A program made the position numbers and the translations under genes. DNA of 64,000 nt from Paraescarpia echinospica (lineage: Eukaryota; Annelida; Polychaeta; Sabellida; Siboglinidae): assembly GCA_020002185.1 (NCBI GenBank), contig CM034531.1, positions 47,074,102 through 47,138,101 on the forward strand. Direction: 5' to 3'. Positions 19,702 to 46,100 of this stretch are shown here, in pieces (position 1 is the first letter of the stretch; each line of letters starts with the position of its first letter). The notes under the pieces are model-generated. The model did no database searches. It was given only the letters and a program-made list of their open reading frames with translations, and was not told where the DNA came from.

Positions 19702-20587
19702 CAGGGTGCACGGTGGATTTAGTTGACAGGTAGTCCGTTGGACTAGCTGACTCAGAAACAACTAGTCCTCATATTATTTTACTAGTCCTTAAAAATAAAT
19801 GTGCTAGGTACGATCAACCATACTGTTGTGTCATATATATGTGACACATAGTAAAAGTGGCTTTATTTCATAAAGAAAACAAGCCGTTTCCCATTTCAAT
19901 TAAATGTTCAACTAAATGTGTCATTAATAGAAAAAAATACATGTGATTTTGTAGATCCAATTGCAAAGTTATCAGAAGAAATGACTAGTTTAATCAGGGG
20001 CAGCAAACAGGAGTCGTGGACAAGGTGATGCCAGCAGAATTTGAAGCCTGACAGCGACAAAGGACCGACATTGTCGGACTAAGTTGCATCATTTGCCCTA
20101 TACTTTTCATTAGCGTTTTCTTTCCCGAATCCGACTAAACAATCAGTAACATTGCTGGCGTTTGGTAACTTGCTAAAATAATCACCCGATGCAGGAATAA
20201 CGCAACTACCATCACGACGGGATAGCACGTAACAATGTCTGTAACCTGCGCATGTATGTTTGTCCATGTCGCTCATCACTCATGGTCGCTAGGTGGCACT
20301 ACCTATCCTACGCTAACCGGATGTAAACAGCCGCCATTTACAATCACTGCGTTCAGCAAGTTTCCCATCCGACGGTCGTACGGAATATTTAGCTGCCTGT
20401 GATAAAATGCTACCCTACTGTCTTATTTTGTTTTATTCCATCACAACACCCAACTAGCGTATACATAGCGTAAATTAATTCACATAATAACAGCTAGTCC
20501 TATGCGACTGCTCCACTAAATAAGGACTAGTCCGATCACTGAATCTACTCGTCTGGGACGATCGGACTGGCCTTATTTCGCACCCTG
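19702..20587. mobile_element. Non-autonomous DNA transposon with CAGGGTGC termini
   Basis: An 886-bp element with terminal inverted repeats CAGGGTGC / GCACCCTG, flanked by a 6-bp direct duplication AATATA (19696-19701 and 20588-20593). Subterminal parts are rich in ACTAGTCC repeats. Termini starting CAGGG are hAT-like, but the duplication is 6 and not 8 bp. A 65-codon minus-strand frame (20079-20276, MSDMDKHTCAGYRHC...) is the only internal coding candidate and I do not recognise it. Confidence 0.7.
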
Positions 20588-20670
20588 AATATAACATGAT
20601 AATTCAAAAGTATCAAATCCAGTAATATTTCAAGAAATGAGGTAATCTACAAACTATATAAATCACTAAA

Positions 20671-21025
20671 CTGGGAGCGCAGCTAGTGTAATGGTTAGCA
20701 CATGTGCCTGGCATGCTAGCGCTCTGAGTTTGAAACCAGGACCAGGCAGGCATGATATTTGGTGCAAAAACCTGGCTCTTAACATTGGGGACGTGTATTC
20801 CTCGTAACGTTAAAGTCGGTCCCATCTCAATTTGGGGCGTAAAAGAACCACTGAGGACGACAAGCACCCTGGCAGTGACCACCCTCAGTGCCAGCATATA
20901 AACGTCGGTTTGGCGATAATGTTCTGAAAAAGGTTGACTACTTGAATGAGACCTCGTAAGACCATTACATTGTAACTGCAATATATACAGACTAGTCAGT
21001 TTATAGAACGTTGCCGAGCACTGAA
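20671..21025 (+). mobile_element. tRNA-derived SINE
   Basis: The 5' head GGGAGCGCAGCTAGTG...ATGGTTAGCAC has an A-box-like part and a B-box-like GAGTTTGAAACCA (20726-20738). The following body is shared with the inverted copy at 18801-18996. Confidence 0.65.
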
Positions 21026-23580
21026 AACAACTAGAAGTAGAAACACTAGAGACTTCATTAATAATGGGTCATCTACCTGGTACTCCTTGTTAAGTTATGT
21101 CTGCAAGCGCCATGATGTTGACTCCGTATTCCAGTCGCAGGATATCTCAACTCCTATCCCGATCGCTGTTAAATTCTTAATCGTGTGCGAAAAATATTAA
21201 AATACGTTTTGATCTGAGGAGTTGCCGACCTTTGCAAATCGATGGACTTTCGCGCAATGCCTCAACTGTACATATCGCCAAGAAGTCCTTATTGTGTTTT
21301 ATCTTCAAACGTTGAAGCCTGATCGCCTGGAGACTTGTACCGTTAGATTTGTCGTTAAATTCTTAATCATTTGATGCGTGCAAAAATTATATGTTTTGAT
21401 ATGAGGCGGCGCCAAACTTCACAAGTTGATATACTACAGCCTGTTCGCGTTAGACTTGTTAATGTACCGATATATAATGATAAGTAACAATGTTTACTAT
21501 AGCATAGCTCAAAAATAGTAATAAATAATTGCATATTGTGTGCATGTTCATTTCAGGGTGTGTCGTTTCTAGGTCACGACGTCACGTGCGTGTGTAGTGG
21601 ACTAGCCAGGGGTGCAATGTTGCTGGTGGCTAGCGTCTTCTTTTTGCCAGTGTTTAGCAGTATCAAACTGAAATAATTATTATTCAGAGGGGTACCATTA
21701 AAGAGTGACTTCAAACTAATAATAGTTTATTTTTTAGTCCTTTGGCCGAAGGTCCAAGGGACTATTGCCATCACTCTGAGTCTGCCGTTAGCTGCCGTAT
21801 CTCAGAAACCGTTCAGCAACTTTTTCTCTAATTTTGCATAGACATCTTAGGGCACTGCCACTATGCACGAGAAATCTGTATTTGATTGAATCATTTTAAG
21901 GGCTCCCTAGTGCCTCCAAGGACCCCAAAACTGGTAAAAAATGTAAAATTTGGCCTATTTTTTCAAAAACTGTTCAGCAACTTTTTTTCTAATTTTGCAT
22001 AGATGTATCTTAGGGTGCTGCCACTATATACAAGAAATCTGTATTTGATTGAATCATTCTAAGGGGCCACCAAAGTGCAAAAGTTTTACATTATCTAGTG
22101 ACGTGGTTTTGAGAAGGGCCCTAGAGACCACCCCCAACAGTAGATTTTGTTTAATGTGCCACAAAGTCAACACCATGACTAAATTCTTCAGCCTAGTGCT
22201 ACTGTTCCATTGAGACCTTGACTAATCTTTAATTGGTCACAGAGCCCAGGCAGAGTAGACACCCCAACAGTAGATTGTGTTTAATGTGCCAATTGTTAAC
22301 ACCATGACTAAACTCTGCAGCCTAGTGATACTGTTTCATTGAGACCTTGACTAATCTTTAATTGGTCACAGTGCCCAGGCAGAGTAGACACACTTGACCC
22401 CTGTTAGACTGAACAGTTGTCTAACACTTTTTATCTTCAAAACTATTGATTTTCTATAATTGCAAGTTGTGTTTATTTTGATGTTCATTTAATTATTATA
22501 AAATGGTGTGACAGTGGTGTCTATTGGTTAATGATGTATTGTCTGTAGAAACCTGTAGGTGACAAACATAGAAAATTAATATTCTGTCACCTGTAGATGA
22601 CAAACATAGAAAATTAATATTCTGGACAACTATAGAGTGAAATATCCTACACTTTATTGATATCAAATGCATTCTACTGTTTTGTTTATGCTTGCCATGC
22701 CTTGTGTAGACAGTGGTGGCTCTGGTTGTGTATTACACCCAGCTGTGGAGCTAAGATTCTCTGCCAGCTATTGTTTGATGGAAACTGTGACTAATCTGTA
22801 ATTGGTCACTGGCAATAGCTTGTGTCAACAGACAGCATTAAGCAACTAGACCCCTGTTAAACTGGACAGTTGCCTGTATGTTGTAAACTGTGTCAAACAG
22901 TGAGTCTACCTTTTGCTCTCAAATAATCTGTCCTCTTAGTTTTACACATAAAGACATAATCTGGCATAACTTGCTAAGTCTTTGTAACAGCAATGTATCA
23001 TTGCAACATAACATACATACTGTTTGCCACATTTGAATGTCATGCATGTAATATTTCCATGCAATTCATTTGCATATACAGGTGTATAATATAAAACTTC
23101 CAACAGCCGTTTTCTTCATTTTTACTTTTTGACCCTTACCATGTTCAATGTTCCATAACTATGCCAATTTTTGTAGCAGTCATAATTTTTGAAACCATGT
23201 AAAGCCCCCTACCCAACCTTTACAAGAATGTAAGTTTCCATTTGGTCAGCCGGGGTCACATATCGACGTATTAGTCCAAAGGACTTCAGGGCCTCTTGGC
23301 CCATTTTTAACCACTGCTCACTGCGTTCTATGTGCCCTTTTACTAAAATGGCACCCTGCCCTTTTGAAAACCTGGGCAAAACACTGGTATAATACAGAAA
23401 TTTGGATAAATATTGGTTTTGTTGCCTACATATATAAAACATGCTATACAAAGAATTAACTGTAAGCTATAGCTTTATGGTAATGATAACTTCAAAGCGT
23501 CACATAAATGGCAACTTGCAAAGTGTTTGCTGTTGTGTGAATATTTCTGCTCAGCCATAATCATTTACTTTTGTTCTCAG
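21026..23580. other. Repeat-rich region upstream of NDUFS1 copy B
   Basis: Contains a hairpin AGTCCTTTGG...CCAAGGGACT (21736-21763), two diverged direct units of about 150 bases (about 21790-21940 and 21950-22090, each with CAACTTTTTCTAATTTTGC-like text), and further units of about 130 bases (22115-22260, 22260-22400, weaker at 22730-22870) with GACTAATCTTTAATTGGTCAC. No gene recognised. Confidence 0.5.
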
Positions 23581-23625
23581 TAGAGTGTCTGTGGTCGGTT
23601 GTAGGGCAATAGGCGGTAGCCAGCG
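23581..23625 (+). promoter_or_regulatory. NDUFS1 5' UTR / start-proximal region
   Basis: A short G/C-richer stretch right before the ATG. No TATA box was seen, which suits a housekeeping gene. The exact transcription start cannot be placed. Confidence 0.35.
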
Positions 23626-36266
<12,641 letters not shown>

Positions 36267-36362
36267 GTACCGGCTGTGTGTGTCATTTAATGCAGGATAC
36301 TAATGTGCTGCCATGTGTTGTATTTCTGAACATTCATCAGGATAGTTCATTTCTATACATAT

Positions 36363-37246
36363 GAGTTCTTTTAGACATATCCTATACATGAATTTTCACC
36401 TTGTAGAGGCTTTTGTCGGTGTAATAAACCAACTTCTTCAGTACATGTGACGTATGACATTATCGTACATGTGAGATAGGTCGTAATTCCCCTAATCTCA
36501 GTTGACCGAAAATAAAATAGTGGACGAGGAAGCCAACAGAAGAACACAACAAATAAAATAGTGGACAAGGAAGCCAACAGAAGAACACAACAAATAAAAT
36601 AGTGGACGAGGAAGCCAACAGAAGAACACAACAAATAAAATAGTGGACGAGGAAGCCAACAGAAGAACACAACAAATAAAATAGTGGACGAGGAAGCCAA
36701 CAGAAGAACACAACAAATAAAATAGTGGACAAGGAAGCCAACAGAAGAACACAACAAATAAAATAGTGGACGAGGAAGCCAACAGAAGAACACAACAAAT
36801 AAAATAGTGGACAAGGAAGCCAACAGAAGAACACAACAAATAAAATAGTGGACGAGGAAGTCAACAGAAGAACACAACAAATAAAATAGTGGACGAGGAA
36901 GCCAACAGAAGAACACAACAAATAAAATAGTGGACGAGGAAGCCAACAGAAGAACACAACAAATAAAATAGTGGACAAGGAAGCCAACAGAAGAACACAA
37001 CAAATAAAATAGTGGACGAGGAAGCCAACAGAAGAACACAACAAATAAAATAGTGGACGAGGAAGCCAACAGAAGAACACAACAAATAAAATAGTGGACG
37101 AGGAAGCCAACAGAAGAACACAACAAATAAAATAGTGGACAAGGAAGCCAACAGAAGAACACAACAAATAAAATAGTGGACGAGGAAGCCAACAGAAGAA
37201 CACAACAAATAAAATAGTGGACGAGGAAGCCAACAGAAGAACACAA
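36363..37246. mobile_element. Penelope-like element remnant with 41-bp array (copy B, cut by gap)
   Basis: Left inverted arm 36363 to about 36508, then about 18 units of a 41-bp minisatellite containing GACGAGGAAGCCAACAGAAG. The right arm is lost in the gap. It is allelic to 46930-47966. Confidence 0.75.
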
Positions 37247-38246
37247 NNNNNNNNNNNNNNNNNNNNNNNNNNNNNNNNNNNNNNNNNNNNNNNNNNNNNN
37301 NNNNNNNNNNNNNNNNNNNNNNNNNNNNNNNNNNNNNNNNNNNNNNNNNNNNNNNNNNNNNNNNNNNNNNNNNNNNNNNNNNNNNNNNNNNNNNNNNNNN
37401 NNNNNNNNNNNNNNNNNNNNNNNNNNNNNNNNNNNNNNNNNNNNNNNNNNNNNNNNNNNNNNNNNNNNNNNNNNNNNNNNNNNNNNNNNNNNNNNNNNNN
37501 NNNNNNNNNNNNNNNNNNNNNNNNNNNNNNNNNNNNNNNNNNNNNNNNNNNNNNNNNNNNNNNNNNNNNNNNNNNNNNNNNNNNNNNNNNNNNNNNNNNN
37601 NNNNNNNNNNNNNNNNNNNNNNNNNNNNNNNNNNNNNNNNNNNNNNNNNNNNNNNNNNNNNNNNNNNNNNNNNNNNNNNNNNNNNNNNNNNNNNNNNNNN
37701 NNNNNNNNNNNNNNNNNNNNNNNNNNNNNNNNNNNNNNNNNNNNNNNNNNNNNNNNNNNNNNNNNNNNNNNNNNNNNNNNNNNNNNNNNNNNNNNNNNNN
37801 NNNNNNNNNNNNNNNNNNNNNNNNNNNNNNNNNNNNNNNNNNNNNNNNNNNNNNNNNNNNNNNNNNNNNNNNNNNNNNNNNNNNNNNNNNNNNNNNNNNN
37901 NNNNNNNNNNNNNNNNNNNNNNNNNNNNNNNNNNNNNNNNNNNNNNNNNNNNNNNNNNNNNNNNNNNNNNNNNNNNNNNNNNNNNNNNNNNNNNNNNNNN
38001 NNNNNNNNNNNNNNNNNNNNNNNNNNNNNNNNNNNNNNNNNNNNNNNNNNNNNNNNNNNNNNNNNNNNNNNNNNNNNNNNNNNNNNNNNNNNNNNNNNNN
38101 NNNNNNNNNNNNNNNNNNNNNNNNNNNNNNNNNNNNNNNNNNNNNNNNNNNNNNNNNNNNNNNNNNNNNNNNNNNNNNNNNNNNNNNNNNNNNNNNNNNN
38201 NNNNNNNNNNNNNNNNNNNNNNNNNNNNNNNNNNNNNNNNNNNNNN
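37247..38246. other. Assembly gap (1000 N)
   Basis: Exactly 1000 N, between copy B (broken in the 41-bp array of intron 14) and copy C (starting in intron 7). The gene order across it runs backwards (exon 14, then exon 8), so the two sides overlap in content. Confidence 0.99.
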
Positions 38247-39061
38247 GTCTTAATAGGAGTCTCCCATGTTAAATTTGCATATTTAATGTCATACCCAATT
38301 AAAATTTTACGTTTTTTGTACATTATAATTATAGCATGTTGTACAACTGGGAAAATAAACAATTCTCTCTGTCAATTAACATCCAGTAGAGGCTACCTGA
38401 AATAACCTGTGGCGCCACTAATGCATAATATAACACTAGTATAGCAACGAATCATGTACGATCGTTGACAGATATCTAATGTACAATGATGTATCTACAT
38501 CAACGACAAGAATGCAGACATTTAACATGTGATCACTTCAGCAAAGAATACATCGTACCAATAATAACACTTATTATATCCTTCATGGGACTGTTTCACT
38601 GACATCACGAGCTTAAAAAGGAAAGTCTACTATAAAGAAAATCATTATACAAAATCCTTTGCTCAGTGTAACGATTGTTTTCAAAATACAAAACCCGCCG
38701 CCATATCAACGATGACCTTATTTCCGAGACACCCTGGTGAAAGTGTCCTGGTGGCGCCTCCTAGTGTTGAGAGCTTTCAGTATACAAGATCATCATTTAG
38801 GAGCATCATTTTATGGAACGAAATTGGGCTAATAAGCTCATAAGAATACTAGTGAATTGGCCCCTGGTGTTCAGGAAGTACAAAATCTTTCCCCACCAAA
38901 ACGTTTGATTGCTAAAAAATGTTTGTCTTTCGAAGGTTGACTGATTGTATGGGCCCATCACACCAGATGCACTGTTTTTAATTTCACCTTTCCCCTGCAT
39001 TATGATCGACCTTCACCTTGAGTTTGACATTGACCTTGGATTTGACCTTGTCGTGTTGCAG

Positions 39062-40077
39062 GAAGACGGAGAGTATTGATGTGATGGATGCCCTGGGTAG
39101 TAACATCATAGTGGCAACACGCGAGGGATCGGTCATACGCATCATGCCGCGACTACATGAGGTGGGTATATCCCAGTGGTTCCAAACTATCATAAAATGT
39201 TTCATTCGTCACATATATTTTACCAACCTGATAGTTCATAGTTTAGGTGAATACTTCCTGAAGAAATCAACCATCAAAGTTGTTGAAACATAGAAAGTAA
39301 GTTAGCTTCATAATTGTGTCAATAACCATTGATGATGAAATTCCCATGTTGCAGGACATCAATGAGGAGTGGCTATCTGACCGCAGTAGGTTCGCCTATG
39401 ACGGACTCAAGCGTCAACGTCTCGTCTCTCCCATGGTGAAGGATGCTTCCGGCATTCTCGTCAGCTGTGAGTGGGAGGATGCATTCTTTGCCATCCTCGA
39501 CAGGGTACGTAGTATGTCATTCATTACTGTCACCAACATCTGTCGGATTCTGTCACCGAGCCATGTTATGCTAAAATAGGAAAGTGCATCAGATTGTCAT
39601 ACGTCAGGGCCACCGTTGAACGTTTGTGGGACACAGCGGTAGATCCTGTGACACTCTCGGAGGATCCAGAAGGAATCTCTCGACTGTAGTGACAATAGGA
39701 CAGTGTTGTATTAGGTGAACGCAGAAGACAGGTTCTCAAAGTATTCTTACTGCACATTTGTTGCTACGTAAATTTGAACAATTTGTTTGCGATGCAAGTT
39801 ACGTAAAGTGATCGGTGGACCCCTAAAATTTGTAAGAAACCTTAACCACCAAAGAATTTATAAAAAAAAAAAGTTGTTACTTCCGAGAAGCCACAGATCA
39901 ATCCCAGAAATTTTGGACCCCGAGATGCAAAGCATCTGGGAGGAAAGGTTTAATATACACACACAAACACACCACACCCGCGCAAGCGTGTACACAAGCA
40001 CACACACCACACTCACAGAAACACGCATATATACACATGCATACACACACACACGCACACTCACTCACTCATAAACA

Positions 40078-40110
<33 letters not shown>

Positions 40111-43100
40111 CCTCTATTATAGTTAGATGAATAGCTGTAGCACAGTTATTCAGCACAGTGTCCACCCACTGACCGCCGTGTGTTGTCCGTGCAGCTAACA
40201 GGGGTGAAGGGTAGTGAGATCGGAGCGATCGCCGGAGGTCACGCGGATGCTGAGTCCCTGGTCGCCCTCAAAGACTTCCTCAACCGACTCAGCAGTGAGA
40301 CTCTCTGCACCGAGGAGATCTTCCCCATGGACGCGGCCGGGTGAGTTCACGCTTCATTGCACACTCATGCGTCACTGCACGTTCATTGACTCCCACCCAC
40401 CAGTACAGTTGAAGGATCCAGTGTGTCACTGTTTGTCTACATCACAATCAAAATGATGCGCGTGACCTCTGCAAACCTTTGTCTTTGCCAACAATCTTGT
40501 TTAACAGTTATATATGTGAATTGCATCACTATTGCTGCATGGCATTTAATAAATTATACATATTATACATATCCCAACATTCCAGTGTATGTCTTGGTGT
40601 TATTTCTCTGCGGTCTTTCACTGTAAGAACGTTTTATAATATTCAGATTTATGCTTTCTAATGGGAATTAAGTTATTTTTACGTTAATTCAGGAACTTTG
40701 GTACCCGCACATTGTGTCACGGGAAACGCTGATATATCAATTATAAGCATCATTTGTTTATCTGGACATGCACCAAATGGCCACATTAACAGTGTTTCCC
40801 CTGGGTGAAATGGTGCATTCTGAGGTATGTTTTAACCTTTACTCTTGAATATAGAAGGGAAGATATAAAACAACAAGATAGCATGTAAACATATTTATTA
40901 CACTACTTGTAAATGTAGTAATCATGATTGATAAAGGTTAGTAATCATGATTGCTACATTGTGTTGACGTGTGTTTTCCACTTGACAACTGGTACTCATT
41001 TGAGGTATGATTTCCACTTAACCACTAGTACTTGGTTGAGGTGTGGTTTCCACTTGACCACTGGTACTAGGTTGTGGTGATGTTTTTCTTGCCCTAACCC
41101 TTGGCTTTGTTACCACGCTGACAGAGACAGTGACCGTGGTATCATCTAAATACTCTTCCCCTCAACATCACCTTAAATGATCATCATATAATATTATGAT
41201 GTTAAATTGGTGGCTTCTGTTCCAAAGATTATACTTTATTTGTTGCTAGCATGCTATGCAGTTAATTAAACAGAATACAATAAAAGTATGTTTCCATTAA
41301 TCGCAAGAATGTTTCTCAAATTATGTCCTTTTTTTTTTTAAACTTAGTTGTTTAGTATATCCACATTCTGTGCAAACATATCATTGTCTCGCCTCACTCA
41401 ACATATATCAGGGGAAGCACTGCATTAATGATCTTCCACTGTATATGCTCAGCATACCATGACTTGTGACATTTTCCCAGTTTTTGCAATGAATTTTAAT
41501 TTTCGGGTGCTTTATTGTCACCTTTTCATAGTGTTTACTTACTTTCGGCTAGTGCAGACAATCGAGTGGCATGACTTTGCTGCCGTTATTTCATGACAGA
41601 CGCCTTGCAGCAACATTGGTTAAGTTGTTGTTCATTTTCATTGTATTCTCTGCTGGCATAAACGATTGATTAAACATATTCACTTACAGTACTGACCTGA
41701 GGTCGAACTACCTACTGAACACCCGCATCAGCGGCATCGAGGAAGCCGATGTTGTCTTGTTGATTGGCACAAATCCTCGCTACGAGGCGCCACTATTGAA
41801 CGCACGAATCCGCAAGAGCTGGTTGCACAACGACCTCACCGTCGGAATTGTCGGTCCTCAGCTCGATCTCACTTACGAATATGATGTAAGTCTTTGTCAA
41901 GCCTTTACAGCGGTTCCTCATTTGGTATGTCAATTAGCATCTCTGTATTGTGCTGCATTATAGTTATGGCAAGGTATGACAGCTAGATCATAATTTTTAT
42001 ATAGTTGATACTTTTTGTCGCCATGCCATAGAGTGGGTCTTTCTGGGTAAAATATCTTGGCATTTTTCTGCTAATCACCCCATTTCCGTGGTAATACACA
42101 AAATGGCGTTTCTAGAACTATGGACGGGGGCAGGGGTCACTCTTTAGTTTCCCTTGCTAACATTTAGGTAGTGGTGCAATAGGTTACATAGCAAAAACAA
42201 ATTGCTAAAGGGGCAGCCATGTCCCTCACCCCTAAATATGCCACCAAAGTAAGCCGTTAGTCCCACTAACTTGTGTTCTGTGTGAGAGGGTGGAGTTTGA
42301 CTGCAGTGTTTGTTTGTCTGCAGCATCTCGGAGACACGACCAAAGTACTGCAAGAACTCGCTGCTGGCACGCATGCCTTCAACAAGGTACGGCTAGCTAA
42401 TGACACACGTGCATTGTCAATCTGTAATTGAACGTTGTCGTTAGGAAAATGTTCATTCATTCACAACTTACTTTACAGTTAAGGGGAGGTATGGCAGACT
42501 AGAAAATCTATTACTGAGTAAAAAATGTACGACATTTTTTTTGCAGACCTCCCCCCGTTTCCATGGTAATAAACAAAATAGCCGCCAAATGGTGGTATTC
42601 ATAGCACATCTAGAAAATTGCAACACTCTGGAAGTAAAAATGATATGGTAATCTGACTTAGCCTATTGTATTCTCCTGGATATTCTCCACATTTCAAATT
42701 TTTTACATTTATATTTTATTTTGAATTTTCAAAACCGATTTATTGAAAATGCAATATTTTTTTAACTTTTTTTAGATAACTACAAAGATAAAAAACAAAT
42801 CTAAAATGTTTTTTTATACAGATTGTGCAGAATACCCAGGAGAACACAACAATCCAAACCAGATATCATATAATTTTGACTTCCAGAGTGTTGCAAGTTT
42901 ATATGGCCAAAATTTTCTGTAAACGGCCATCAAAGTTTACACAGTGATAATATGAATAATATTGTAAACAAGTAAAACATTCAATAAATTGTGTTTGTTT
43001 ATCTCCCAGACATTAATTATGCACAATAAATAATATTTGAGATGAAGTACACCCACAGAATTTACACAATTTAGCTTTTTTTTTTATAAATATAAAGGTC

Positions 43101-46100
43101 ATTTGCATCATCATCTGATTTTCTATAAACGTCCATTTGACACTGAACTGGCAAGATGTGAATATATAATGGCTGATAATAATAACATTTTATTTATATG
43201 CCAACAAATCTGGGGCAACAGCAAGTTACAGGTTTTACTGAAAAGAACAGACGCCCATATATAAGTTGCACAGATCTGAAAATATAAGTTACCAAAGCAA
43301 TAACTTAGTCTTAGACACACAAAACAGTTAACATGTCAAGCTCAAGGCCAGTTAATAGGCCTGCTGTCATCACGCATTAGTGCTAGCTTTGTCCGGCTAC
43401 AGGACGCACTACTTGACAAAGCTGCAGTCTCTTTAACTATCGTACCGTCACTGGTGCCGACAGTAACATTAGCACAAGCCCCACACTCGGCCACGGCAAC
43501 AGGCAGCGAAGTCAAAGTGACAGCTCCGACTGGCATTGCCGCGTCTTCGCCAGCGTTTCTGACATGCGACAAAATTCACTTGCGTTTTCCCCGCGCAGAA
43601 GCCGCCAATAACTGCAGCCTTTTCTTCACAAATGACACTCAGCCTCACCTTCCCTTTCCGCAACTTTTCTCTATGCTAACTAACTCTAAACTATCTCTTA
43701 TCAACATCGTCACAGACAAAACTCACATCGCTCGAGAAAACCGCCATATTTGATAAACAATGGGAAGTAGCAACAAGTGACATGCTGGGAGAGTTTTGCG
43801 CTCGCGCAACTTCGTAGACCAATCAGTGTTCGTAGACACGAGGCGCGTCACGGAACTTAGCGGATGACGACACAACGGTTACCGAATGCCAAATAAGGTC
43901 ATTCTCGGCAAAATATAGCTTGCATAAATAACGATGTTGGCCGAATGCTTTCACAAGGGCGGGATTACCGACTACGGCGATTGACAGGCGACGTTTTGGC
44001 GGTTCCAAAAATATCAAACAGATGGCGTAAGTCGAAGGAAGGACCGCATTGTTATGGTGTAAACATCGACAACTTTCAGCGCATTTCGCGTCTTCCCAAT
44101 AAAAATGGATATATCATTGTGATAGGGGTGGACTTTATACATGAATAAAAGTCGTTTAGAGGTAAGTTGTTGGTCTAAAAGTGAAGTTTATTTATAGTAA
44201 ACATACAAATCTACTATCTGGCACTAGAAAATTAAATTGACATATTTTTCAAAAAAGCGTAAATTAGCACCCGTACCAGGCCTTAAGAGTTTCAAATGCT
44301 GTTTGGTTTTGCATGCTGTACCCACTCCCATAGGCATCTCGTTAACTTTTGACCTCTATTGACCTGCATGCTGTACCCACTCCCATAGGCATCTCGTTAA
44401 CTTTTGACCTCTATTGACCTGCATGCTGTACCCACTCCCATAGGCATCTCATTAACTATTGACCTTTATTGACCTGCATGCTGTACCCACTCCCTTAGGC
44501 ATCTCGTTAACTTTTGACCTCTATTGACCTGCATGCTGTACCCACTCCCATAGGCATCTCGTTAACTTTTGACCTCTATTGACCTGCATGCTGTACCCAC
44601 TCCCATAGGCATCTCATTAACTTTTGACCTCTATTGACCTGCATGCTGTACCCACTCCCATAGGCATCTCGTTAACTTTTGACCTCTATTGACCTGCATG
44701 CTGTACCCACTCCCATAGGCATCTCATTAACTTTTGACCTTTATTGACCTGCATGCTGTACCCACTCCCTTAGGCATCTCGTTAACTTTTGACCTCTATT
44801 GACCTGCATGCTGTACCCACTCCCATAGGCATCTCGTTAACTTTTGACCTCTATTGACCTGCATGCTGTACCCACTCCCATAGGCATCTCATTAACTTTT
44901 GACCTCTATTGACCTGCATGCTGTACCCACTCCCATAGGCATCTCGTTAACTTTTGACCTCTATTGACCTGCATGCTGTACCCACTCCCATAGGCATCTC
45001 ATTAACTTTTGACCTTTATTGACCTGCATGCTGTACCCACTCCCTTAGGCATCTCGTTAACTTTTGACCTCTATTGACCTGCATGCTGTACCCACTCCCA
45101 TAGGCATCTCGTTAACTTTTGACCTCTATTGACCTGCATGCTGTACCCACTCCCATAGGCATCTCATTAACTTTTGACCTTTATTGACCTGCATGCTGTA
45201 CCTACTCCCTTAGGCATCTCATTAACTTTTGACCTCTATTGACCTGCATGCTGTACCCACTCCCATAGGCATCTCATTAACTTTTGACCTCTTGACCTAC
45301 AAGCTGTACCCACTCCCTTAGGCATCTCATTAACTTTTGACCTCTATTTACCTGCATGCTGTACCCACTCCCATAGGCATCTCATTAACTTTTGACCTCT
45401 ATTGACCTGCATGCTGTACCCACTCCCATAGGCATCTCATTAACTTTTGACCTCTATTGACCTGCATGCTGTACCCACTCCCATAGGCATCTCATTAACT
45501 TTTGACCTCTTGACCTACAAGCTGTACCCACTCCCTTAGGCATCTCATTAACTTTTGACCTCTATTGACCTGCATGCTGTACCCACTCCCATAGGCATCT
45601 CATTAACTTTTGACCTCTATTGACCACCCTTTTGCTATATTCTTTCATATGACCATCATATCGGCAATACCACATTTTTATCTAAATAGACATTCCAGCT
45701 AGGTGCTAAGAAAAAATTGCCAGTCTTTATCATTGTCATTTTCTATACAAGGTATATTGAAAATCTATTATATCTTAATTTTGCATCACTCGTGGCAACA
45801 ACAAGTTTATAATAAGAGTTATACTAAGTTTTTAAATTACTCTGCTTTCATTTTCCAATGATCATTCATGGTAAGGGATTTTGTCAAAAAGAGTTTTAGA
45901 AAATTTGGATTGCAGAAAATATGTATATTGTTGTATGTCTGTTTCGTCAACGGTGTGTTTTGAAACTAACACTGATACTAGGTGCTGAGCTCGGCCAAGC
46001 ATCCAATGATCATCGTCGGCAGTGCGGCGCTGCAGCGTGGAGACGGTGGCGCCATCCATGCGGCAGTGTCGACACTAGCACAGAGCACACGGGTCAAGTG

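Noticed and set aside
23209..23451. An 80-codon minus-strand frame just upstream of NDUFS1 copy B
   Set aside because: There is an acceptor-like CAG inside and plausible amino-acid composition, but no recognisable family and no upstream exons possible without crossing NDUFS1.
36371..37244. Long hydrophobic minus-strand reading frames over the 41-bp arrays (also 46938-47835)
   Set aside because: All three frames are open because the repeat lacks stops and 41 is not a multiple of 3. The peptides are repeats of one antisense unit with no start context or family.
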